In this document: positions 47,821 through 56,839 of the stretch, one piece after another
How positions within the stretch are numbered: the first letter of the stretch is position 1
Layout of the letters: each line of letters starts with the position of its first letter
Assembly: GCF_000969835.1 (NCBI RefSeq)
Contig: NZ_KQ033912.1
Coordinates: forward strand, 716,620-780,619
Direction of reading: 5' to 3'
Source: Parabacteroides goldsteinii DSM 19448 = WAL 12034
Lineage (GTDB): Bacteria > Bacteroidota > Bacteroidia > Bacteroidales > Tannerellaceae
Length of the DNA: 64,000 nt
Program-made: the position numbers and the translations under genes
The notes under the pieces: generated by a model
The model's database searches: none
The model's input: only the letters and a program-made list of their open reading frames with translations
Told to the model about the DNA's origin: nothing

Positions 47821-48660
47821 CTATGGCAGGAGCATATTGTTCTTCCGCGCCATAATCGCTTTCACCAGTGTTTCATGTTTATTCTCTTGTATCACCAATT
47901 CGAATGCGCGGATCGCTGCATCATAACCGATGCGGGCAATCTGTTCCACATTCTCCAAATCAAAAGTCTTATACATACCGAATTCTTCCGCTTCAATCAA
48001 CACGTCGCACATCTCACGATCTTCCAGCGTATTGGCCCGGAACATATAATGATAGGAACGTTCTGCAATATGAAATATCGTTTGCTTGTATTTCTGGGGA
48101 ACCAGCGGGCTGACATTCACCCCGATCACCCGCTCGCACCTGTCGCGGATTATGGAAACCGGGAAGTTATGAAACAAACCGCCGTCCACATAATGTACCC
48201 CGTTAATCACTACCGGACTGAAAATGATCGGTATACTGCACGAAGCAGTCACCGCCTCCACGATAGGCCCGCTATCGAACTCATGGCTTTCGCCGTTATC
48301 CAGATCGGTCGCTACCACAATCATAGGGATTTTCAGTTCTTCAAATGTCTTGGCTCTCAGATGGCGTTTCAGGAAATACCGGAAACGTTTGCTGTCGAAC
48401 AAGCCGGACTTGGGAAGCTGGAGTTGTGCAAATTCGGAAAATTCACGGCCTGTAAAGAGTTCTTTCAACTCGTCTGCCGAATAGCCGTCGGCAAACAAAG
48501 TACCCATTAACGCACCGACACTCGTCCCAACGATGATATCCGGCTTCAGTCCGCACTCCTCCAGTAATTTGAATACCCCAAGGTGTGCAAAACCTTTCGC
48601 GCCTCCGCCGCTTAAGGCCAATCCCAATCTATAGGTCTTATGGTTCGATTCTTGCGTCAT
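47821..48660 (-). CDS. Patatin-like phospholipase (RssA/YchK-like)
   Basis: A Ser-Asp dyad lipid acyl hydrolase. The oxyanion loop ALSGGGAKGFAHLG (about 14-27), nucleophile motif GTSVGALMG (GxSxG, about 44-52), and Asp motif VDGGLFHNFP (DGG) are all there. 279 residues, no signal peptide, so cytoplasmic or peripheral. It precedes the amylase gene by about 60 bp; a functional link is not obvious. Confidence 0.93.
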   Translation of the reverse strand: MTQESNHKTYRLGLALSGGGAKGFAHLGVFKLLEECGLKPDIIVGTSVGALMGTLFADGYSADELKELFTGREFSEFAQLQLPKSGLFDSKRFRYFLKRHLRAKTFEELKIPMIVVATDLDNGESHEFDSGPIVEAVTASCSIPIIFSPVVINGVHYVDGGLFHNFPVSIIRDRCERVIGVNVSPLVPQKYKQTIFHIAERSYHYMFRANTLEDREMCDVLIEAEEFGMYKTFDLENVEQIARIGYDAAIRAFELVIQENKHETLVKAIMARKNNMLLP

Positions 48661-48820
48661 TGTATGTTTTCTCTCTTTTACGGTGACAAATATGCTGTTT
48701 TTTTTAGAATGAAACAGTATTATTTACGAAAAAGTTTCTCTACGTTTTTATTTTTCTTACATTTACGGGAAACAAAATAACGATCCTAAGGGGTGGTTAT
48801 TCATTTTAAATCTAACGACT

Positions 48821-51025
48821 ATGATAACTAGTATTTTCTGGATTGTGCCCGTAGCGTCGGTTCTGGCGCTGGTATTTGCCTGGTTCTTCTTTCGGCAAAT
48901 GATGAAAGAGAGTGAAGGAACGGAAACGATGGCTAAAATCGCTTCTTATGTGCGTGAAGGTGCGATGTCGTACCTGAAACAACAGTACAAGGTAGTAGCC
49001 TCGGTTTTCCTTGTGCTGGTTATCTTGTTTTCCATTATGGCTTACGGCTTCGGCGTGCAGAACGAATGGGTGCCGATCGCCTTCCTGACCGGCGGTTTCT
49101 TCTCTGGACTAGCGGGATTCCTGGGGATGAAGACGGCGACTTATGCCTCCGCCCGTACAGCCAATGCCGCCCGTTCATCACTCAACAAGGGGTTGCAGGT
49201 CGCTTTCCGCAGCGGCGCCGTCATGGGACTGGTGGTGGTCGGCCTCGGACTGCTCGACATCTCTTTCTGGTACGTCCTGCTGAACGCTTTCATTCCGGAT
49301 GAAGCCCTGAACCCGACCCATAAACTGACCATTATCACTACGACCATGCTAACCTTCGGCATGGGAGCCTCTACACAGGCGCTCTTTGCCCGCGTGGGAG
49401 GTGGAATCTATACGAAAGCCGCCGATGTGGGAGCCGACCTTGTCGGGAAAGTGGAAGCCGGCATTCCGGAAGACGACCCGCGTAACCCGGCCACCATCGC
49501 CGATAACGTGGGTGACAATGTAGGCGACGTAGCCGGTATGGGTGCCGACCTGTACGAATCTTACTGCGGTTCGATACTGGCGACCGCCGCTCTGGGCGCC
49601 GCCGCTTTCGTTTCGTCCGGCAATATAGAAATGCAATATAAGGCAGTAGTCGCACCGATGCTGATCGCGGCTGTCGGCATCGTCCTCTCTATCCTGGGTA
49701 TTTTTGCCGTCAGGACGAAAGAGGATGCTAATATCCGGCAGTTGTTGAAGGCGCTGGCTATCGGTACAAACCTCAGTTCGGTGCTGATCGCTGTTTTCAC
49801 CTTCGGGATACTTTATCTGCTCGGCCTCGACAACTGGTTCTGGATCAGTTGCTCGGTAGTGATCGGCTTGCTGGTAGGTATCGTGATCGGCCAGGCAACG
49901 GAATATTACACCTCACAATCCTACAACCCGACCAAACGGGTTTCGGAAGCGGGACTGACAGGGCCGGCCACCGTTATCATTTCCGGATTAGGACTGGGAA
50001 TGCTTTCTACCGCTATCCCCGTGCTGGCTGTTGTGGTAGGTATCATCTGCTCTTTCCTCTTTGCCTCGGGATTTGACTTTAACAATGTAGGAATGGGACT
50101 TTACGGAATCGGCATCGCTGCCGTCGGCATGCTTTCCACCCTGGGTATCACACTGGCTACCGACGCTTACGGCCCGATCGCCGACAATGCCGGAGGAAAT
50201 GCCGAAATGTCTGGTCTGGGCAAAGAAGTACGCAAACGTACCGACGCCCTCGACTCGCTGGGTAACACCACAGCCGCCACCGGTAAAGGATTTGCCATCG
50301 GCTCTGCCGCCCTGACGGGATTGGCGTTGCTGGCGTCTTATATAGAAGAGATCAAGATCGGCCTGCTGCGCCTGGGAGAAAACGTCTTGTCGTTTGCCGA
50401 CGGGCGTACGATGGAGGTATCGAAGGCTTCTTTCTCCGACTTTATGATCTACTACGATGTGACGCTGATGAATCCGAAAGTACTGTCGGGCATGTTCCTG
50501 GGGTCGATGATGGCCTTTATGTTCTGCGGACTGACGATGAACGCCGTAGGACGCGCTGCCGGACATATGGTAGAAGAAGTACGCCGCCAGTTCCGCGAAA
50601 TACCGGGTATCCTGACAGGAAAAGCAGAACCCGATTACGCCCGTTGCGTAGAGATTTCGACGAAAGGGGCACAACATGAGATGGTTGTTCCTTCATTGCT
50701 GGCGATCATCGCCCCGATAGTGACCGGACTGATATTCGGTGTGACCGGCGTGATCGGCCTGCTGATCGGCGGACTAAGCACAGGTTTCGTACTGGCCATC
50801 TTCATGGCCAACGCAGGCGGCGCCTGGGACAACGCGAAGAAACATATTGAAGAAGGCAACCACGGCGGCAAAGGCAGCGAAGCCCATAAGGCAACCGTTG
50901 TCGGCGATACCGTCGGCGACCCGTTCAAAGACACTTCCGGTCCGAGCCTCAATATCCTGATCAAGCTGATGAGCATGGTAGCTATCGTGATGGCGGGGTT
51001 GACTGTAGCATGGAGTTTGTTCTGA
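48821..51025 (+). CDS. hppA: Membrane-bound ion-translocating pyrophosphatase
   Basis: It couples PPi hydrolysis to H+ and/or Na+ export across the inner membrane. About 16 transmembrane helices. The substrate site motifs are [20 protein letters not shown] and [36 protein letters not shown] carries Ala at the position that in family knowledge marks the K+-dependent type. 734 residues. Ion choice (Na+, H+ or both) cannot be read reliably. Its promoter is not obvious; a strong hairpin follows the gene. Confidence 0.96.
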   Translation: MITSIFWIVPVASVLALVFAWFFFRQMMKESEGTETMAKIASYVREGAMSYLKQQYKVVASVFLVLVILFSIMAYGFGVQNEWVPIAFLTGGFFSGLAGFLGMKTATYASARTANAARSSLNKGLQVAFRSGAVMGLVVVGLGLLDISFWYVLLNAFIPDEALNPTHKLTIITTTMLTFGMGASTQALFARVGGGIYTKAADVGADLVGKVEAGIPEDDPRNPATIADNVGDNVGDVAGMGADLYESYCGSILATAALGAAAFVSSGNIEMQYKAVVAPMLIAAVGIVLSILGIFAVRTKEDANIRQLLKALAIGTNLSSVLIAVFTFGILYLLGLDNWFWISCSVVIGLLVGIVIGQATEYYTSQSYNPTKRVSEAGLTGPATVIISGLGLGMLSTAIPVLAVVVGIICSFLFASGFDFNNVGMGLYGIGIAAVGMLSTLGITLATDAYGPIADNAGGNAEMSGLGKEVRKRTDALDSLGNTTAATGKGFAIGSAALTGLALLASYIEEIKIGLLRLGENVLSFADGRTMEVSKASFSDFMIYYDVTLMNPKVLSGMFLGSMMAFMFCGLTMNAVGRAAGHMVEEVRRQFREIPGILTGKAEPDYARCVEISTKGAQHEMVVPSLLAIIAPIVTGLIFGVTGVIGLLIGGLSTGFVLAIFMANAGGAWDNAKKHIEEGNHGGKGSEAHKATVVGDTVGDPFKDTSGPSLNILIKLMSMVAIVMAGLTVAWSLF

Positions 51026-51061
51026 AACAGTTAATATAATCTAACCGGGATCAAATACTTT

Positions 51062-51100
51062 CATACGAATAGTTCGTAATTACGAGCTATTCGTATTTTT
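51062..51100 (+). terminator. Near-perfect palindrome terminator after hppA
   Basis: ATACGAATAG pairs with CTATTCGTAT, with inner TTCGTAA/TTACGAG pairing, followed by TTTTTG. The TATTTTTG in its 3' end (51094-51101) also fits a -7 box for the next gene, so terminator and promoter may overlap. Confidence 0.75.
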
Positions 51101-51132
51101 GTTGATAGTAAACAACTTTAAATAGATCCTGT

Positions 51133-52302
51133 ATGAAAACAACTTGTCTGCTCTTCTCCTCCGTCTTGTTACTGGGATGTTTATCCGCCTGCAACATTTT
51201 CACCCAGAAACAAAAAGCACTGAAAACGAACGACGGAAGTATCACCACCGTTGAAACAGGCGGAAACGAACTGACCGTGTGCGACTTCGCCCTGGCGAAA
51301 GACACTATCGACGTGCCGCTCAGCGAATTTGTCGAAGACTGCCGCATCATACGTTTCGACAACTCTGACTCCGCCATGTTCAAAGCCTGGTTCACACTCG
51401 TCACCGACCAGTATATCGGGGTACGGCAACGAAGCGGCGGACCGTTCAAACTCTTCGACAAAGAGGGAAAATTCCTGCACGACATCGGCTCCGTAGGCAA
51501 TGGGGCCGGAGAATATGCCATATCCATTTACGATGAAGTCATCGACGAAAAGAACGACCGTATCTTCCTCTCGCCTTTCTATGGCCGGAAGATCATGGTG
51601 TACGGCACGAATGGCAAATGGATCAAAGACATCCCGCTTCCGGGACAGATCAACAAACCTAAATTATCGCTCAATGCGGACGGCACATTATCCGTCGTAC
51701 ACATGCCATTCCAGGAAGGGGAACCGCTTGCCTTCCAAGTGGATATGGAAGGAAACATCCTGAAACAGATCCCGGCAACCGCCAAAAGGACAGTGTCGGA
51801 CTTCAACGGAGAAGTTTTCTCTTACAAAAACGGCTACGGGTTCGATTTCTTCCACACCAGCATAGACACTCTTTTTGTCTACGATCCTGTCGGCAACCGG
51901 TTATTGCCTGAATTTACCATGACTTTCCCGAATCCGGAAGAGAAACCGATACATCTATACTACCGGCTCCCGAATCACTTCATGGTCAATTATTATTTCT
52001 GGGGGAAAAACGGCCCGGAAAATGGCGGAGATATCCTGATTGATAAAAAGAAGAATGCTTCCTCCCATTTCCGTCTGATAAACGACTTCTACGGAAACCT
52101 CCCCATCTCCGGAACAGGCCACAATTTCTACCAGGGATATTTTATCCAGAATATGGAACCGGGACAACTGATCGAAAAGATAGAAAAACATCTCGCCTCC
52201 GGCAAATGCCCCAGCCAGGACAGAAAGAAACTCGAGGAACTGGCAGCGACGCTGGATGAGAATGATAATAATGTGTTATTTGTCGGGAAAGTGAAGGAGT
52301 AA
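51133..52302 (+). CDS. 6-bladed beta-propeller lipoprotein
   Basis: Lipobox LSAC (about 17-20) is followed by CNIFTQKQK. The body follows the 6-bladed TolB-like propeller pattern common in Bacteroides (DUF4934/BF3964-like): VPLSEFVEDCRIIRFDNSDS, FKLFDKEGKFLHDIGSVGNGAGEY, KIMVYGTNGKWIKDIPLPG. About 389 residues, usual length. Such lipoproteins often accompany surface nutrient systems, but nothing next to this one suggests a substrate. Function unknown. Confidence 0.85.
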   Translation: MKTTCLLFSSVLLLGCLSACNIFTQKQKALKTNDGSITTVETGGNELTVCDFALAKDTIDVPLSEFVEDCRIIRFDNSDSAMFKAWFTLVTDQYIGVRQRSGGPFKLFDKEGKFLHDIGSVGNGAGEYAISIYDEVIDEKNDRIFLSPFYGRKIMVYGTNGKWIKDIPLPGQINKPKLSLNADGTLSVVHMPFQEGEPLAFQVDMEGNILKQIPATAKRTVSDFNGEVFSYKNGYGFDFFHTSIDTLFVYDPVGNRLLPEFTMTFPNPEEKPIHLYYRLPNHFMVNYYFWGKNGPENGGDILIDKKKNASSHFRLINDFYGNLPISGTGHNFYQGYFIQNMEPGQLIEKIEKHLASGKCPSQDRKKLEELAATLDENDNNVLFVGKVKE

Positions 52303-52336
52303 AGGGGGTATGTGATAATTATAGAAATATTTGAAC

Positions 52337-52783
52337 CTACTTTTCCCTTGATGGAAAAGTAGTCAAAAGATCAAGGCTTAACCGGCTTCACTGCTCCGGT
52401 GAAAGACTTCGCTGAAAAATCCGAAACTCGCTTCGCTCAGACAACGGATTTTTTTAACCGCTTCGTCTTCCCCCTACGCGGACGTTCACCCGCTTAGGCC
52501 TTTCCAAGGAAGCTGTGCTTCCTCTTAGGATGGCCGATACCGGTACTTATAAAACAAAAACTTTCGGATTTAACAGGTAGTATCGGCAATCTTAGGAGAA
52601 CGCAAAGCGTTCTATGAAAGGCCTCATCTGGTGAGCGTAAAGCGAAGTATCCGTAGAGAGCGTCCGGAGGCTGTGCTGTTTGAGCGTAGCGAGTTCACAG
52701 ACGACAGCGAACGCAGGATGCTGAGTAGCGAAGCAGATGCAGCCTTGATCTTTTGGTTACTTTTCTATCAAGAGAAAAGTAAC
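52337..52783. repeat. 447-bp long imperfect palindromic intergenic element
   Basis: Each end is a hairpin: CTACTTTTCC/GGAAAAGTAG (52337-52362) and GTTACTTTTCT/AGAAAAGTAAC (52756-52783). Inside these, AAAAGATCAAGGCT (52365-52378) is the exact reverse complement of 52741-52754. Further paired words inwards are CTCGCTTCGCTCA / TGAGCGTAGCGAG, GGCCTTTC / GAAAGGCC and GCCGATAC / GTATCGGC. The element reads as two diverged copies of one sequence joined head to head. It has no open frame. The flanking DNA in 52303-52821 holds nothing else. Confidence 0.85.
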
Positions 52784-52821
52784 ATTCAAAACTGATAATA
52801 TCCAAACCTTTCCTATTCTTC

Positions 52822-52920
52822 CTACTGCTTCTTCCTCCCCAACAGGAACCCCAGCAACTCCATGATAAACTGGAGGATGGTTCTTACCTTGTTGCCACTG
52901 CCATTTTCTTTCTCACTCAT
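52822..52920 (-). CDS. Smalltalk-like 32-residue protein
   Basis: A tiny frame from ATG 52920 to TAG at 52822: a polar start (MSEKENGSGNK), a hydrophobic helix (TILQFIMELLGFLLG) and a basic tail RKKQ. It overlaps the end of the GH73 gene by 8 bp. Size, one helix and position after an HU-like and a cell-wall hydrolase gene match the 'smalltalk' family of Bacteroidales. It could be a holin-like or membrane-signalling peptide; function is not known. Confidence 0.7.
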   Translation of the reverse strand: MSEKENGSGNKVRTILQFIMELLGFLLGRKKQ

Positions 52921-53386
52921 ACGCTTTATTATTTAAGTTATACACTATGGGGACCAGCGACCGTGCAATGCTTTCCAGCATGTTGCAATACGCCTCGCGG
53001 TTATCCCCGTTTACTTCACTGATATATTTGCTGTAGGCCATCTCGCGGGCATAAGCCCGGGGATAGTTGCTGACGGCGGCCGCCTGTTTGTAGGCGGTGG
53101 CGATCAGGCGGGCAAAATCGAGAAAACTGTTCTCCGCCCGGTCGTAACGGCGGAACACAAGGCCGCCGGGATTATCCAGGTCCGTCTTTCCCCCGTGCCA
53201 GTAAGCGTTGGAAACGCCATAGCCGGTCAGCCCGAAGAAATTATTGTAGCACGTAGCCAGGCGGCTCTCTCCCCACCCGCTTTCGATAGCAGCCTGCGCC
53301 AGGATGACTACCGGGTTCAGGCCGTACAACTCACCCGCCATACGGGCGGCGGGGAGGTACTTTGTTGTAAACGATTGCTTATCCAT
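52913..53386 (-). CDS. GH73-type glucosaminidase (peptidoglycan hydrolase)
   Basis: A 157-residue FlgJ/lysozyme-like N-acetylglucosaminidase. NPVVILAQAAIESGWGESRL carries the catalytic Glu, followed by CYNNFFGLTGYG, FRRYDRAENSFLDFARLI and YAREMAYSKYISEVNGD. No signal peptide is present, as in phage-type lysins that need a holin. It sits between an HU-like gene and the smalltalk gene, in the slot where other Bacteroidales carry an amidase. Confidence 0.9.
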   Translation of the reverse strand: MDKQSFTTKYLPAARMAGELYGLNPVVILAQAAIESGWGESRLATCYNNFFGLTGYGVSNAYWHGGKTDLDNPGGLVFRRYDRAENSFLDFARLIATAYKQAAAVSNYPRAYAREMAYSKYISEVNGDNREAYCNMLESIARSLVPIVYNLNNKAYE

Positions 53387-53407
53387 ATGATGTCCGTTTC
53401 AGGTAGA

Positions 53408-53866
53408 TTACTCGATTTCGGGGCGGTCGCTACCACCACCGCCTTCCGGCGGAGTTGAAGGTTTCGCCTCCTCCAGCTTGAAACGCTCCCCCTTCGTAGT
53501 CTGGGTCAGGTTACGAAGTTTGGCGCCGGGACGGAAACGGAGACGGGCGCGGTACAACAAATTGGTTGAGAAATCATCGGTCGTAACACTTCCCGAACTG
53601 GTCTGGATCAGCTGGAACGTCCCCAGGTCGCCACACTGGACCACTTCCCCACGCCCCAGAAACATCAGAAGGAACCGGATCACACGGTCGATCACCACCT
53701 TCACATCCCCACTCGAAGCGGTCGAACTCTCCGCCACCGCATCACACAACTCATCAAACGTGCAGGTCCCCGTCGCACGCGTCTGGGCATAATAGAGCTT
53801 CTCTTTCCCTGCTTCCACATTTTTACTGAGGTTCTTCCGGAGAACCAAATGATACTGTACTGCCAT
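53408..53866 (-). CDS. HU-like DNA-binding protein (HU-CCDC81 type)
   Basis: A 152-residue Bacteroidales-type HU homologue. VQYHLVLRKNLSKNVEAGKEKLYYAQ opens with a strand and helix; DVKVVIDRVIRFLLMFLGRGE is the dimer helix; GDLGTFQLIQ the strand before the DNA arm; FRPGAKLRNLTQTTKGERF the arm end. The acidic, Pro-rich tail is not in canonical HU (about 90 residues). First gene of HU-GH73-smalltalk with a good -7 box. Confidence 0.9.
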   Translation of the reverse strand: MAVQYHLVLRKNLSKNVEAGKEKLYYAQTRATGTCTFDELCDAVAESSTASSGDVKVVIDRVIRFLLMFLGRGEVVQCGDLGTFQLIQTSSGSVTTDDFSTNLLYRARLRFRPGAKLRNLTQTTKGERFKLEEAKPSTPPEGGGGSDRPEIE

Positions 53867-53902
53867 AACTTTACTGTTTTTAGTTGATTATTAATTACAT
53901 AT

Positions 53903-53910
53903 CAAAGATA
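53903..53910 (-). promoter_or_regulatory. -7 box of the HU-GH73-smalltalk operon
   Basis: Minus-strand TATCTTTG, 37 bp before the HU-like ATG. Confidence 0.65.
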
Positions 53911-54039
53911 CGCCCGGAGGGAAGGCAGGTTGAAGCCATAGGTGACGGGATGTTACGAAGCGACAGTTTATTTCAGATAATTTCAGATATCTCCAGGCAA
54001 TCGTATTGTTGTCAACATGCTAAAAAACGAACAAATAGC

Positions 54040-54070
54040 TTGCCGCATCCATTGATTTTTCGTATCTTAG
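54040..54070 (+). promoter_or_regulatory. Promoter of the DUF4248 gene
   Basis: -33 TTGC (54040-54043) and -7 TATCTTAG (54063-54070, one mismatch to TAnnTTTG), 19 bp apart and 22 bp before the ATG at 54092. Confidence 0.6.
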
Positions 54071-54091
54071 AAGAATAAAACCATACATTTT

Positions 54092-54316
54092 ATGGAACAA
54101 ACGACCTTCACGATACGGGCCTACGGAGTAGGCGAACTGGCGGCACTCTACAGCCCTCACCTCAGCCGCAGGGGAGCGATCCTGCAACTTTGGCGGTGGA
54201 TCAATTATCATGGCGTACTGAAAGCCAAACTGGTTGAACTGGGGTATCATCCCGGAGTCAGGAGTTTCACACCCCGCCAGGTGGAATGTATCGTCGAACA
54301 TTTAGGGGAACCCTGA
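54092..54316 (+). CDS. DUF4248 family protein of the VirE-like module
   Basis: A 74-residue basic protein. YGVGELAALYSPHLSRRGAI looks like a helix-turn-helix start, followed by LQLWRWINYHGVL and FTPRQVECIVEHLG. It matches DUF4248, a family seen beside VirE-like genes in Bacteroidales. The predicted role is DNA binding or recruiting the VirE-like ATPase; unproven. It is divergent to the HU operon and convergent with the VirE-like gene, with array D and a 26-bp inverted repeat in the gap. Confidence 0.85.
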   Translation: MEQTTFTIRAYGVGELAALYSPHLSRRGAILQLWRWINYHGVLKAKLVELGYHPGVRSFTPRQVECIVEHLGEP

Positions 54317-54332
54317 AAAAGAAAAGAATGGG

Positions 54333-54464
54333 TGACGCAATCATCCCAAAGGACTGCGGCAGTTTTTTTCAGAGACTGCCGCAACTGTTTCCAGAGACTG
54401 CGGCAGTCGTTTTATGTCGTTGCGGCACCCCCTGAAAAAAACTGCCGCAGCCAGTGGAGAAAGA
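54333..54464. repeat. 22-bp-period array D with TGCSGCA boxes
   Basis: Boxes start at 54333 (TGACGCA, weak), 54355 (TGCGGCA), 54377 (TGCCGCA), 54399 (TGCGGCA), 54421 (TGCGGCA) and 54443 (TGCCGCA), exactly 22 bp apart six times. The filler is different in each unit; AGAGAC occurs before two boxes. TGCGGCAGTCGTTTTAT here matches TGCCGCAGTCGTTTTAT in array C except for one base. The array begins 17 bp after the DUF4248 stop. Confidence 0.85.
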
Positions 54465-54470
54465 AAGGGC

Positions 54471-54610
54471 GGGGGCAGAAAGGGCAGACAAAAAGGCATT
54501 TTTGAAAACTTTATAATAAGATGTCACTTGTTACTTCTATGAATGTTTCGTAGAAGTAACACCGTACAGAAGTTTTTCAAAACACCTTTTTGTCTGCCCT
54601 TTCTGCCCCC
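54471..54610. repeat. 140-bp element with 26-bp perfect terminal inverted repeats
   Basis: The arm 54471-54496 is the exact reverse complement of 54585-54610. Nested inside are GAAAACTT/AAGTTTTTC and TGTTACTTCT (54529-54538) with AGAAGTAACA (54552-54561). The whole folds into one long hairpin or cruciform. It ends 6 bp before the stop codon of the VirE-like gene. It may act as a terminator, a MITE, or the substrate of the module. Confidence 0.85.
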
Positions 54611-54616
54611 GATCAG

Positions 54617-56731
54617 TTAAAACGGAAGCTGCGGGTCGGGGCGTCCACCACCGTCATCCTCCTTATTATCACCACCTTCGCCCTCATCCGAAGGATCATA
54701 GCCAAATCCTTTGCGACGCGCTTCCACCTGGTCATTACTCAATTCCATGACGGCATACAGCCGCTTTCCATGTCTCTTTTGTGACTCGAATTCACCGCTT
54801 TTTAACACTCTGCCCAGCAAATTAACACTCATTGTAGTCATGGAATAGCGTGTTCGTTCCGCTATTTTAGACAGGATTTCGCTTGCAGAGAGCAAGAGGG
54901 GCAGCTCGAAACGGACCGGCTTGCGGAAATAGGTATAAAACAATTCCGCTTCGGGGCACGATTGCTGGAAAGGCTCGTTGTTGTCGTTTATTTCCGTTAT
55001 GTCATTTTCGGCAAACCAATAACGGAAATTCTGTTTGTAGAGCGCCAGCGCCTGGGCATAGATGGCGGCATGGTCTATTTCAGAAGTATAATCGATCCGG
55101 AGCGTTTCGAAACAAAGGAAACGGCGCGACCCGGTGCGATCTGTCAGAATCTGGCTGTCGTTTACCGTGGCGGCAAACGAAGCACGGCGCACGAACGTCT
55201 CCGCATTACGGGCATACGGGCGGCGTTCGAGGATAGAATCTTTTGTGATCAGGGCCTTCAACTGGTTCAACTCCACGCGGCTCTGTCCCGACAGTTCATC
55301 GAGGATGATCAGGAAGCAATCGCTCATCAACAACGACGAATCTTTTGCCGTAGGATCGAGGTTGCCGGAGAAGACATAGTTTCTAAGCACGGGCGGCACC
55401 AGGTTGCGCAGCCAGGTGGTCTTCCCCAACCCCTGTGCACCGCTCAGCAACAAGACCGTATGATTGGTCTGCCGCTCGTCGATGGCACAGGCTACGACTG
55501 CCACCAGCCATTTCTTCAGGCATTTCTCCCAATACTCGGGGTGGGTAGTGTCGATTGTGGCTGCCAGGCGGCCGATAGGGTCCGTCGTCCCGTCCCAGCG
55601 CGGCAGGTTATCGAAGTAAGACTTGAAAGGATTGTACTCGGGACTGAAATCGGAATAGATCACCGAACGCAGGTCGGACACGCGGCAAAACACGCCCGAT
55701 TTCTGCAATGCACACCAGACGGAATTCTCCCAATAATCGGTGACCGGTTGAAAGGCATCGTGTTTCTTCAGGTCCCGGTATTCAACCGTACGTCTGACGA
55801 TATTGCGACGAAGTTTGTAATATTTCGTCAGAAACTCCTGTATCTGATTGACAAAACTGTCTCCGCGCTGCAAACGGAACGCCGGCTTCTCCGTAGCATA
55901 TTGTTCGGTATGCGCATAAGCACTGTCGATTGCCTGTCGGCGTTCCTCGACCGGCAGGTCGTCAAATGATTTTGCGGCATAGGCTTCGACCTCCTCTCTG
56001 GCAACCCCGAAGCGGTTGCAGTAGCCGGCAAAAAGGTGCACGTAATTGTTGCGGTTGCCCTCGGCATAAGGGAACTTGCGGCTGGCCTTTCTACGGGCGG
56101 AAGAGATCAGTTGTGACACAGTCTTTCCGCCTATGGCTTCTATCGGCGGCAGATCGGCGGGCAAAGTGCCTTCCCCTTTCAGCCAGGGTTCGAAACGGGG
56201 AGAGAGATAGAGCTGCTGATCGTACGACATGATGCAGAGCCGTCCGGCATCGCTGCCCGAAGTGTCCGCCCCGACACCCAGCAGGCGTTCGTACCAGTCT
56301 TTCACCAGCTTGTAGACAGCGAGATGGTTTGCGGGGATCAGTTCGGTCCCGACAGCCGGATAGACAATGATCTTGATGCCCCGTCCGCGCGGGCTGATCC
56401 AGCAGGCCACCGTATAGACGGCTTCGCGCACCAGGGCAAGCAGGCGCGGCAAGTCTTCTTTGTTCAATTCATCGAAATCGAGGATGGTAAGCGGATTGTA
56501 GCCTGTCATATATTTCGGCAACCGTTGTTTCTGATAGGTAGCGGATACGGTTATGGCAGGCAGCTTTTTCTTCTGCATGTCGGCTTCATCCTGATTTCCG
56601 GCGTCCATAAAGGCGCGGATACGGTTAATTTCGGTGGCATACTTGCCATTGCGGATGTCGTAAAGGGCGTCGATCAGGGGAATATCCCCCATACATCTCT
56701 TAAATCCGGCGAATAAGGTTACGTTTATCAT
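54617..56731 (-). CDS. VirE-like primase-helicase family ATPase (BT4734/BF3469-like)
   Basis: A 704-residue protein. The N-terminal third (SATYQKQRLPKYM, LDFDELNKEDLP, CWISPRGRGIKIIVYP) is the BT4734/VirE-N domain, similar to primase-polymerase folds. The C-terminal half has Walker A GAQGLGKTTWL (about 430), Walker B-like CFLIILDELSG, sensor FAATVNDSQILTDRTGSRRF, as in phage/plasmid VirE superfamily-3-like helicases. The tail is acidic. It lies 108 bp after a small coiled-coil gene. I infer DNA replication or processing of an integrated element; host function unknown. Confidence 0.88.
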   Translation of the reverse strand: MINVTLFAGFKRCMGDIPLIDALYDIRNGKYATEINRIRAFMDAGNQDEADMQKKKLPAITVSATYQKQRLPKYMTGYNPLTILDFDELNKEDLPRLLALVREAVYTVACWISPRGRGIKIIVYPAVGTELIPANHLAVYKLVKDWYERLLGVGADTSGSDAGRLCIMSYDQQLYLSPRFEPWLKGEGTLPADLPPIEAIGGKTVSQLISSARRKASRKFPYAEGNRNNYVHLFAGYCNRFGVAREEVEAYAAKSFDDLPVEERRQAIDSAYAHTEQYATEKPAFRLQRGDSFVNQIQEFLTKYYKLRRNIVRRTVEYRDLKKHDAFQPVTDYWENSVWCALQKSGVFCRVSDLRSVIYSDFSPEYNPFKSYFDNLPRWDGTTDPIGRLAATIDTTHPEYWEKCLKKWLVAVVACAIDERQTNHTVLLLSGAQGLGKTTWLRNLVPPVLRNYVFSGNLDPTAKDSSLLMSDCFLIILDELSGQSRVELNQLKALITKDSILERRPYARNAETFVRRASFAATVNDSQILTDRTGSRRFLCFETLRIDYTSEIDHAAIYAQALALYKQNFRYWFAENDITEINDNNEPFQQSCPEAELFYTYFRKPVRFELPLLLSASEILSKIAERTRYSMTTMSVNLLGRVLKSGEFESQKRHGKRLYAVMELSNDQVEARRKGFGYDPSDEGEGGDNKEDDGGGRPDPQLPF

Positions 56732-56839
56732 AATAAGATAAAATTAAGTGAGTATTATTCTGCCCAAGGTACGGGCATTAAACAAGGCAGCCTATGTTTT
56801 TACATTATATTATGAAAAACATAAGCTGCACGACAAACA

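Noticed and set aside
52337..52783. rRNA or tmRNA gene in the palindromic element
   Set aside because: No conserved rRNA or tRNA-like core; the structure is explained by head-to-head copies of one sequence.
54333..54464. CRISPR array
   Set aside because: Repeats are only 7 bp conserved, units of 22 bp are too short, and no cas gene is near.
54962..55969. Plus-strand open frame of 335 codons antisense to the VirE-like gene
   Set aside because: The minus-strand frame has Walker motifs; the antisense translation is Arg/Gln/His-rich and low in structure.
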